Positions 17,801 to 25,473 of a stretch of DNA of 64,000 bases are shown piece after piece. A model generated the notes under the pieces. That model saw only the letters and a list, made by a program, of their open reading frames with translations, was not told the origin of the DNA and did not search any database. The stretch is from Sphingobium sp. HWE2-09. Its GTDB lineage: Bacteria > Pseudomonadota > Alphaproteobacteria > Sphingomonadales > Sphingomonadaceae. The number at the start of each line of letters is the position of its first letter. Positions within the stretch are counted from its first letter, which is position 1. The DNA lies in assembly GCF_035989265.1 (NCBI RefSeq), contig NZ_JAYKZX010000003.1, forward strand, positions 806,001-870,000, read 5' to 3'. The translations under genes were made by a program, and so were the position numbers.

Positions 17801-19392
17801 TGGAAGGACGAAAAATCCGCGGGCATCGCCGCGCCCGACAGATCCTGGCACGCCATGCCGACGAAGGTGCCGGTGAAATTGGGCAGGCCCGGGCATGTGA
17901 CTTCATCGGACAGGATGCTGGCGTCATAGCGGTGCGGCAGGCGTTGCCATGCTGCCGCGTCGTGCAGGCGCCAGGCGAAGGTCAGCGCGTCGCCGTCCAC
18001 ATCCATGCGCAGCTCGATCGGGCCGGGTGGCAGCGGGGCGATGACGTCCAGCGTGATATTTTCCTGGTCCGGGGAGGCCATCATCAGCTGGAGAAGGCGG
18101 ACGCCGTCGTCGGTGCTGATGTGCAGATAGTAGAATTTCGTGCTGTTATAATAATAGATCAGCCCCGCCGCCTGTTGGAAGCTGGTCGGTTCGAACGACA
18201 GGCAGGTGCGGGCGGTAAAGCGGAAGTCGGTCTGGCGGCGCGCCACCAGCGCCTGTTCGAACAGGCTTCCCACGGTTTCACGGCCATAGAGGCGCAGATG
18301 GCCGGTACGCGCGGTCAGGCTGAACAGGCGGTCGGCAAAGGGCGTGCGGAGCCATTGAAACTCTTCGGGCAATTGCGCGACATTAAATTGTCCGTCCCAT
18401 TGGGTTTCCGGCCAAGGGGCGGCGGGCAGGGCCGGTGCTTTGGGGGAGGCATCCGGCCGGGCGTCGCCTGCCAGGGTGCGCAGCCAGCAATCCTCGTCCC
18501 AGCGCATCGGCTGGATCGCGGTTTCACGTCCCATGATACAGCGTTCGCGACCGGGCAGCGGGCGTCCGCACAGATAGGCGAGCCAGGGCGTGCCGTCGGC
18601 CAGTTCGACCAGGTCGCCATGGCCCGCGCGGGTGATGGGGCCGTCTTTACCGCCCGCGCCGGTCAGGACCGCGCCGTCGGGATGGACGTCATAGGGGCCG
18701 AAAATATTGCGGGACCGGGCCATGACGACCGCATGATCCCAGCCGGTGCCGCCTTCGGCGACGAGCAGATGATACCAGCCGTCGCGCTTGTAGAGGTGCG
18801 GTCCTTCGGTAAAGCCGCGCTCCGTGCCCTTGAAGATCAGGCTTGGTTCGCCGACCAGCGCCATGGTGCGGCGGTCGAGTTCCTGCATCTGTATGCCCGC
18901 AAAGCGGCCCTGCCCGGAGCGATGGTCCCACAACATGTTGAGCATCCAACTGCGGCCGTCATCGTCATGGAACAGCGCGGGATCGAAGCCGCTGCTGTTG
19001 AGGTGGACGGGATCGGACCAGTCGCCATCAATGCGGTCGCAGGTGACGACATAGTTGGGGAAATCGCGCAGCGACACGCCCTTCGCGCCGTTGACGGTGG
19101 TGGCGCCGTAGCGTTTGACGTCGGTGAATATCAGCCAGAAGCGACCGTCGGTATAGCTGAGGTCCGGCGCCCATACGCCGCAGGAATTGGGGTCGCCCCG
19201 CATGTCGAGATGCGCGGCGCGCGACAAGGGGCGGGCGGCGAGGCGCCAGTGGGCAAGGTCGCGGCTGTGATGGATCTGAACGCCGGGGAACCATTCGAAG
19301 GTGGAGGTCGCGATGTAAAAATCATCGCCGACCCGCACGATCGAGGGATCGGGATTGAAGCCCCGGAGGATCGGATTGGAAATGTCGTTCAT
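17761..19392 (-). CDS. xynB: GH43 (XynB/SXA-type) beta-xylosidase, cytoplasmic
   Basis: Predicted inverting exo-1,4-beta-xylosidase of 543 residues acting on xylo-oligosaccharides; members of this subgroup often also remove arabinofuranose. There is no signal peptide: the protein starts directly with MNDISNPILRGFNPDPSIVR. Catalytic residues are Asp15, Asp137 in GFDPALF and Glu196 in TEGPHLY. Motifs STFEWFPGVQIHHS and WAPDLSY match the well-known Selenomonas beta-xylosidase closely. A C-terminal beta-sandwich covers about residues 325-543. The start codon overlaps the stop of the MFS gene (ATGA, 19389-19392), coupling import with intracellular hydrolysis. Its 3' end overlaps lacI by 40 nt tail to tail. 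Confidence 0.93.
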   Translation of the reverse strand: MNDISNPILRGFNPDPSIVRVGDDFYIATSTFEWFPGVQIHHSRDLAHWRLAARPLSRAAHLDMRGDPNSCGVWAPDLSYTDGRFWLIFTDVKRYGATTVNGAKGVSLRDFPNYVVTCDRIDGDWSDPVHLNSSGFDPALFHDDDGRSWMLNMLWDHRSGQGRFAGIQMQELDRRTMALVGEPSLIFKGTERGFTEGPHLYKRDGWYHLLVAEGGTGWDHAVVMARSRNIFGPYDVHPDGAVLTGAGGKDGPITRAGHGDLVELADGTPWLAYLCGRPLPGRERCIMGRETAIQPMRWDEDCWLRTLAGDARPDASPKAPALPAAPWPETQWDGQFNVAQLPEEFQWLRTPFADRLFSLTARTGHLRLYGRETVGSLFEQALVARRQTDFRFTARTCLSFEPTSFQQAAGLIYYYNSTKFYYLHISTDDGVRLLQLMMASPDQENITLDVIAPLPPGPIELRMDVDGDALTFAWRLHDAAAWQRLPHRYDASILSDEVTCPGLPNFTGTFVGMACQDLSGAAMPADFSSFHYEEGEGLSAPVD

Positions 19393-20638
19393 TTAGGCTT
19401 GCGCACCAATGTCCATAGAAGGGCGGCGCCGATCAGGTCGAGCACGCCAAGAAGGATGAAGAAGGGCGTGTAGCCGACCTGGTCGACCATCTGACCCAGC
19501 AGCAATGTGAAGACGAGGACGCCAAGATTGCCCGCCAGGCCCGCCATGCCGGTCGCCGTCGCCACCGCGTTGCGGGGAAAAGGTCCGACGCCATGGTGAT
19601 GACCGTGACCGACAGCGTCTGGTGCGCGAAGCCGCCCAGGCACAGCAGCGCGATCGCCGCATAGGGGTTGGTCGCCATGCCGACGAACGCCATGCCGGTC
19701 ATCATCACCGCGCCCAGGGTGAAGGCCCAGCGGCGCGCGTCGATCAGGTTGACGTTGCGGCGCTGGAGGAAGGTCACGACGGCGGGGCCGAACAGGCAGC
19801 CCAGGTCAGCGGCCAGGAAGGGCAGCCAGGCGAACAGGGCGATCTGTCCCAGGTCGAAGCCGCGCACGCGGGCGAGGTAGAGCGGCATCCAGAAAGACAG
19901 CATGCCCCAGACCGGATCGGCCAGCATGCGCGGCAGGGCGATGCCCCACATGTCCCGCTGGCGCAGCATGGAGAGGATGGACGGGCGCTGCGCGCGCGCG
20001 GCAAGCCGGGCTTCCTGACCGCTGAGGATATAGTCGCGTTCCAGGTCGCCCAGGCGGCGGTGGCGGGCAGGGGTTTCATAATAGAAAAACCAGAGCAACG
20101 CCCAGACCAGGCCGATGCCGCCTGCGACGACGAAGGCCAGCCGCCAGCTGTGCATTATCACCGCCCAGGCGACGAGCGGGGGCGCGAACACCGCACCGAA
20201 GGAGGCGCCGATATTGTAGATGCCGCCCGCCAGCCCGCGTTCCTTGGACGGGAACCATTCCGCCACCAGCTTTTGCCCGGCCGGTTGCGCCGATCCTTCC
20301 GCCAGACCCAGCAGGCCGCGCAGCGCGGCAAAGCCGAACCAGCCGTTCACGAAGCCATGGGCCATGGTGACGAGCGACCAGGCCGCGACGCAGATTGTAA
20401 AGCCGATCTTCAGGCCGACGCTGTCGAGGAAATAGCCGGCCGCCGGTTGCAGCATGACGCCCAGCTGAAATGCGCTGGTGATCCAGCTATATTCGGCGTT
20501 GCTGATCGCCTGTTCGGTCAGGATGATGGGGGCAGCGACGCCCAGGACGGAGCGGGACAGGTAATTGATCACCATCGCGCCGACAAATAGACCGATGATG
20601 GTCCAGCGGATTTTCCCGATTCTCACGCGTGCAGCCAT
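19389..20638 (-). pseudogene. MFS hexuronate/oligosaccharide transporter (ExuT-like ACS family), frameshifted
   Basis: Reading from 20638, the frame encodes about eleven membrane helices typical of the anion:cation symporter branch (GKIRWTIIGLFVGAMVINYL near the start, EWFPSKERGLAGGIYNIGAS in the middle). It then leaves the coding frame at LFP near 19574-19581. The remaining transporter sequence (FPRNAVATATGMAGLAGN to the end) continues in the -1 frame down to TGA at 19389. One added base in the CCCC or TTTT run of the minus strand restores a single protein of about 416 residues; the total length of 1250 nt is one short of a multiple of three. A sequencing error or a recent mutation is most likely. 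It would import xylo-oligosaccharides or uronate-containing products for XynB. An operator lies 8 nt before the start codon. Confidence 0.8.
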
Positions 20639-20645
20639 ATCAGGG

Positions 20646-20659
20646 TGATAACGTTAACA
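20646..20659. promoter_or_regulatory. Candidate LacI-family operator at the start of the MFS gene
   Basis: TGATAACGTTAACA matches 11 of 14 positions of the TGTTAGCGCTAACA consensus and is itself nearly palindromic. It ends 8 nt from the MFS start codon (20638), overlapping the place where the ribosome site would be. This suggests a promoter very close to the gene and a short or leaderless mRNA, or a site that also affects elongation. Confidence 0.55.
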
Positions 20660-20786
20660 TGCAAGCGGGGATGGGACTGCCGGTTTCGCGCCGCCGGACG
20701 CGGCGGTGCGCCACGTCCCTTCGGTCCGCCTAATAGTTGCTGCGCCTGCAATGCCGTCATCCCCTCAATCTCGTCTTGTCTGAGTA

Positions 20787-20833
20787 TTGACAAGAAAGTC
20801 GGAAAACATCAATAGGTGTTGTTAGCGCTAACG
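20787..20833 (+). promoter_or_regulatory. Promoter and LacI-family operator of the TonB receptor gene
   Basis: TTGACA at 20787-20792 is a consensus -35 box; a poor -10 follows about 17 nt later near 20810-20815. Directly after it TGTTAGCGCTAACG (20820-20833) matches 13 of 14 positions of the operator palindrome, placed over the expected transcription start as for classic repression. An inverted repeat TCTTGTC-N8-GACAAGA (20774-20795) overlaps the -35 box. The rest of the gap 20660-20938 shows nothing else. Confidence 0.6.
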
Positions 20834-20938
20834 ATCTTTCTGTCGAGTCTCTGTCATGGAAGCTGGGCATAGGGGGGTGGCTCCGGGGCAATGGTCCTGC
20901 AAATGCAATCAAAGCATGATTTGGGGAGAGAGAGAGAG

Positions 20939-23905
20939 ATGACAGGTTTCCATTCACGTATCGGTGCAGCGCGTTCGCGCTTTTCGATGGCCAGCATCGT
21001 CGCGGTATCCGCCAGCCTGATGGCGACGCCAGTTCTGGCGCAGGCGCCGCAGGAGGCGCAAGCCCCGCAGGACGCACAAGCGCCGCAGGGCAACGAACCG
21101 CGCGGCAACACCGCCGATATCGTGGTGACGGGATCGCGCATCAAGACCAGCGGCTATACCGCGCCGACGCCGACGACGGTGATCAATTCGGGCGCGATCG
21201 AAGCCAACGCGCAGCCCAATATCTTTACCACCATCGCACAGCTGCCATCGCTGCAGGGATCGTCGGGCACGTCCACCAACACGTTCAGCACGTCGAGCGG
21301 GCAGCAAGGCCTTAGCTCCTTCTCGCTGCGTGGCGTGGGCGCGATCCGTACGCTGACGCTGCTGGACGGCCAGCGCGTCGTCGGCGCGAACGTGACCGGC
21401 GTGCCGGACATCAGCCTGTTCCCGCAATTGCTGATCCAGCGGGTCGATGTCGTCAATGGCGGCGCGTCGGCATCCTACGGGTCCGATGCGGTCGGCGGTG
21501 TCGTCAACTTCATCACCGACACGCGCTTCAAGGGTATCAAGGGCAATATCCAGGGCGGCATCAGCGATTATGGCGACAATGAGCAGGTGCTCGTCCAGCT
21601 TGCCGCCGGGACCAGCTTTGCCGACGATCGCATCCATCTGGTCGTCAGTGGCGAATATGCCAATGAAGATGGCGTTGGCGGTGGCGAATTCGGCCTTGGC
21701 CTGGCGGGCGGGCGCGACTGGTTCAAGCAGACGACCCTGATCGATCGCGGCGTCACCAATGACGGATCGCCACGTTTTGTTTTGCGCGACAATGCGCAGA
21801 CGTACAATTACACCAAATATGGCCTGATCACGTCGGGTCCGTTGCAGGGCACGGCGTTTGATCAGGCGGGCAACCCGTTCCAGTTCCAATATGGATCAAA
21901 CGGCGTGCCGGTGCGCAGTGGGACGAGTACGGCAGTCACCGGATGTTTCCCGGGCTACTGCATCGGCGGCGACCTGTCGGGCAATGTCGATGCGGGCCGC
22001 ACGCTCCAGTCGTCGATCGAGCGTATCAACACCTATGGCCGCCTGGGCTTCGACTTCGCCGACAATGACGAACTATATTTCACCTTCAACTATGGACAGG
22101 TGAAGACTCAGAACCAGCCGGTAGGCGGCATGAACCGGCCGGGCCTGACGATCCAGTGCGCCAATCCCTTCGTACCCGATTCGATCAAGGCGGCGTGCGC
22201 GACCGCGGGCATCACCAGCTTTGGTTACGGGACCAGCAACGCCGCGCTCGGCAATACGCAGGTCCATACCGATCGCCGTCAATATCGCGCGGTGATCGGC
22301 GCGAAAGGCGAGTTCAGCCTGCTGGGCACCGATTGGACCTACGACAATTATTATGAGCGTGGGACCAATTATTCGGACATCGACGTGTCCAACATCATGC
22401 TCAGCAACCGTTTCAACGACGCGATCAATGCGACCACGCTGAACGGCACGGTGGTATGCGCCAGCGCCACCGCGCGGGCCAATGGATGTCAGCCGCTCAA
22501 TATTTTCGGCGGCAACCCGTCGCAGGCAGCGCTAAATTATATTATGCCTGACAACGGGCCGTTCCAGCGCACGCGCCAGACGCAGGACGTGGTCAGCCTC
22601 AACTTTTCCGGTTCGCCGGTCGATCTGTGGGCCGGGCCGCTGTCGATCGCATTCGGTGGCGAATATCGTCATGAATTTTACCGCGTAAGGGCCGACCCCT
22701 ATGGGCAGGGCTTCAATACCGCGCCCGCGACCTCCGACTATCCGGCCGATCCCACGCTGAATGGGGGCGGCAACAATTGGTATGCGGGCAACTACAAGAA
22801 CGGGCAGGGCGCCTATAGCGTCAAGGAAGCCTTTTTCGAGGCGGATTTGCCGGTCATCAATTCCGATGCCCTGGGCAAAGCCAATATCAACGGTGCGGTG
22901 CGCGTGACCGATTACAGCACGTCGGGCGTCAATTGGACGTGGAAGCTGGGCGGTACCTGGAACCTGCCGATCGAGGGCTTCCGCCTGCGCGGCGTCACGT
23001 CGAAAGACGTGCGCGCGCCCAACCTGTCCGAATTGTTCGCAGCGCCGGTCACGACGACCTTGCCCAACTTCTTTGATCCGTTTTCCGGCAGAAACGTGCT
23101 GGCGATCCAGAATGTCATCGGTAACACCAATCTGCGCCCGGAAACGGCGCGCAACACCACTGCCGGTATCGCTTTTTCAGGCGCATCCTGGCTGCCCGGC
23201 CTCAGCTTCTCGTTCGACTACTACAAGATCAAGATTAATGACGTCGTTTCCACCTTGGGCGCGGGCGACATCGTCAACCTGTGCTTCCAGCAGGTCGCGA
23301 CGGAGTTCTGCGACGCTTTCAACCTTAATAACCAGACCGGCCCGAACTTCATCAATGTCCAGCCGTTCAACTTGGCGTCCTGGAAGACCAGCGGCTTCGA
23401 CATCGAAGCCAGTTATCGCTGGCAGCAGCCGCTGGGCCTGCCTGGCAGCCTGACCTTCCGCGCGCTGGCCACCCATGTTCGCGAGTTCGTGGTAAACTCC
23501 GGCATACGGGGCACGATCCCCAACGACACAGCGGGCGTAAACACGGGGGGCACGCCGGATTGGAAGTGGCTGGCGATCCAGAGCTATGAGAATGATAAAT
23601 TCTCGCTGATGGTGCAGGAACGCTGGTTCAGCGACGGTGTGCTGGGCAACCAATATGTCGTGTGCCAGCCGGGCAGCTGCCCTGAATTGACCAACAACCA
23701 TCCCACGATCGACCAGAATTTCATGCCTGGTGCCTTCTATGTGGACATTGGCGGCACGTACAACATCACCAAGTCGATCACCGCCTATGCCAAGGTCGAC
23801 AATCTGTTCAATCGCGATCCGGCCAAGTCGCCCTATTTCGTCAATCCGGCATTGTATGACGTGGTGGGCCGCATGTATCGCGCGGGTGTTCGCTTCCGCT
23901 TCTAA
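20939..23905 (+). CDS. TonB-dependent outer-membrane receptor, probably for xylan oligosaccharides
   Basis: An outer-membrane receptor of 988 residues. The ATG at 20939 follows GGGGAGAGAGAGAG; earlier in-frame ATGs at 20891 and 20903 lack this. The signal peptide ends TPVLAQA near residue 35, followed by a short repeated APQEAQ/APQDAQ linker. A TonB-box-like ADIVVTGSRI precedes the plug (LPSLQGSSGTSTNTFS, LRGVGAIRTLTLLDGQR, ASYGSDAVGGVVNFI). The 22-strand barrel ends in the aromatic C-terminus RAGVRFRF. It is large compared with siderophore receptors, as is common for SusC-like or oligosaccharide TonB receptors in proteobacteria. The operator at 20820 puts it under the LacI regulator. It would take debranched fragments across the outer membrane. 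The ligand is inferred. Confidence 0.9.
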   Translation: MTGFHSRIGAARSRFSMASIVAVSASLMATPVLAQAPQEAQAPQDAQAPQGNEPRGNTADIVVTGSRIKTSGYTAPTPTTVINSGAIEANAQPNIFTTIAQLPSLQGSSGTSTNTFSTSSGQQGLSSFSLRGVGAIRTLTLLDGQRVVGANVTGVPDISLFPQLLIQRVDVVNGGASASYGSDAVGGVVNFITDTRFKGIKGNIQGGISDYGDNEQVLVQLAAGTSFADDRIHLVVSGEYANEDGVGGGEFGLGLAGGRDWFKQTTLIDRGVTNDGSPRFVLRDNAQTYNYTKYGLITSGPLQGTAFDQAGNPFQFQYGSNGVPVRSGTSTAVTGCFPGYCIGGDLSGNVDAGRTLQSSIERINTYGRLGFDFADNDELYFTFNYGQVKTQNQPVGGMNRPGLTIQCANPFVPDSIKAACATAGITSFGYGTSNAALGNTQVHTDRRQYRAVIGAKGEFSLLGTDWTYDNYYERGTNYSDIDVSNIMLSNRFNDAINATTLNGTVVCASATARANGCQPLNIFGGNPSQAALNYIMPDNGPFQRTRQTQDVVSLNFSGSPVDLWAGPLSIAFGGEYRHEFYRVRADPYGQGFNTAPATSDYPADPTLNGGGNNWYAGNYKNGQGAYSVKEAFFEADLPVINSDALGKANINGAVRVTDYSTSGVNWTWKLGGTWNLPIEGFRLRGVTSKDVRAPNLSELFAAPVTTTLPNFFDPFSGRNVLAIQNVIGNTNLRPETARNTTAGIAFSGASWLPGLSFSFDYYKIKINDVVSTLGAGDIVNLCFQQVATEFCDAFNLNNQTGPNFINVQPFNLASWKTSGFDIEASYRWQQPLGLPGSLTFRALATHVREFVVNSGIRGTIPNDTAGVNTGGTPDWKWLAIQSYENDKFSLMVQERWFSDGVLGNQYVVCQPGSCPELTNNHPTIDQNFMPGAFYVDIGGTYNITKSITAYAKVDNLFNRDPAKSPYFVNPALYDVVGRMYRAGVRFRF

Positions 23906-23917
23906 GCTATAGGTTGT

Positions 23918-23947
23918 GCCGGGCGGATCGCGGATGATCCGGTCGGC
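23918..23947. other. Intercistronic stem-loop after the TonB receptor gene
   Basis: CGGATC-GCGGAT-GATCCG with partly pairing GCCG/CGGC flanks forms a hairpin 13 nt after the receptor stop and about 30 nt before the next gene. It has no T-run, so it is more likely an mRNA-stabilising or attenuating structure than a terminator. Confidence 0.35.
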
Positions 23948-23978
23948 CTGACCAAATTATACTGGGGAGAGGACCAAC

Positions 23979-25435
23979 GTGAAACGATTTGCCTTCATCG
24001 CGGCAATCGCGGCCATGATCCCCCGGCCGCCTTGCCGGCAGCCTCTCCCCCTTCTTCTTCTTTGGCGCCAGCGACGAAGCAGCGCCTGATCGTGCTGAGC
24101 GATATCGAGGCGGACCCGGACGATACGCAGTCTTTCATCCGGCTGTTTCTCTATGCCAACCAGATCGACCTGGAAGGACTGGTCGCGACGACATCGGTCC
24201 ATATGAAACAGGGAGTGCATGCGGCGTCGATCCAGCGGATCATCGATGCCTATGCCAAGGTGCAGCCCAATCTCAACCTGCATGAACCGGGCTATCCCGC
24301 GCCCGACCGGTTGCGCGCGCTGGTGCGCGAAGGGCAGCCCGGTTACGGCATGGCGGCAGTAGGCGATGGCAAGGATACGGCAGGATCGCGGCTGATCATC
24401 GACGCGCTGGACAAGGATGACGGCCGACCGCTGTGGGTATCGATCTGGGGCGGGGCGAACAGTCTGGCGCAGGCGCTGCATCATCTGCGCGCGACCCGGT
24501 CGCCCGCAGACGTCGCGCGGCTGCTGGCGCGGTTGCGGGTCTATACGATTTCCGACCAGGACGACAGCGGGGCGTGGATTCGCAAGACCTTCCCCGACCT
24601 GTTCTACATCGTCAGCCCCGGCGGCTATGGCGCGGGGACATGGACCGCGATCCACAGCCGGATCGACGGGATCGACAATGATGTCGTGGGCAATGACTGG
24701 CTGCGCGATCATATTCAGCAGGGCCATGGGCCGCTGGGCGCGGCCTATCCCGACGTCGCCTATGGCATGGAGGGGGATACGCCCGCTTATCTGCCGCTGA
24801 TCCCCAATGGCCTCAGTGATCCCGAACATCCCGACTGGGGCGGATGGGGCGGGCGCTATGAATTATATACGCCCACGCGCGCGACGATGGACCCGGGCGG
24901 CTTTACCGGCGGCGTGCCGATCGATCCGGAGACGCGGCCGATCTGGACCAATGCCATCGATGCCGTCACGCCGATCGTCCGCAAGGATATCGGCCGGGCG
25001 GTTGTGCCGGGCGACCGGACGATCAAGGATTTTCGCGCGACGCTCTGGCGCTGGCGCGGCGATTTCCAGAATGACTTCGCTGCGCGGATGGATTGGTCGA
25101 CCAAGGCTTATAAGGACGCCAACCATCCGCCCGTGGTGAAGATCGCCCATGCCGACCTGTTGCGGGTGAAGGCCGGGCAGCGCTTCGTCCTGAGCGCATT
25201 GGGGTCGAGCGATCCGGACGGCGATAGCCTGAGCTATTACTGGTTCCACTATCCCGAGATCGGCGGTTGGACGACGGCGATCCCGTCCGGCATTTCGCCC
25301 AATATCGTGACGGTGGATTTTACCGCGCCGATGGTGACGGAGCCGCGTGAGGCGCATTTCGTCGTCGCGGTGAGCGACAAGGGCACGCCGCCGCTGACGC
25401 GCTATCGCCGGGTGATCGTGACGATCGAGCCTTGA
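23979..25435 (+). CDS. DUF1593 (nucleoside-hydrolase-like) exported protein, frameshift in the signal peptide region
   Basis: The mature part (from about 24060) is a full DUF1593 protein: QRLIVLSDIEADPDDTQSF matches the Asp-rich calcium-binding start of nucleoside-hydrolase folds (DIEADPDD), then VSIWGGANSLAQAL, and a C-terminal Ig-like sandwich with LSALGSSDPDGDSLSYYW. The best start is GTG at 23979 behind GGGGAGAGGACCAAC, which encodes a signal peptide VKRFAFIAAIAAMIP. That frame does not join the mature part unless one C is added to the CCCCC run at 24020-24024, giving IPPAALPAAS and 485 residues. Otherwise only an unconvincing TTG start at 24032 remains. Members occur in glycan-use loci, and the substrate is unknown. 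A ribosyl- or arabinosyl-type glycoside is possible. Confidence 0.75.
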
Positions 25436-25473
25436 GGCGGAGCGCCGGACGGGGGATGCGGGAGATGGGCAGG

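Noticed and set aside
21030..21095. Tandem repeat in the receptor gene (APQEAQ/APQDAQ units)
   Set aside because: Only about three imperfect copies inside a coding linker; not a CRISPR or a mobile repeat.
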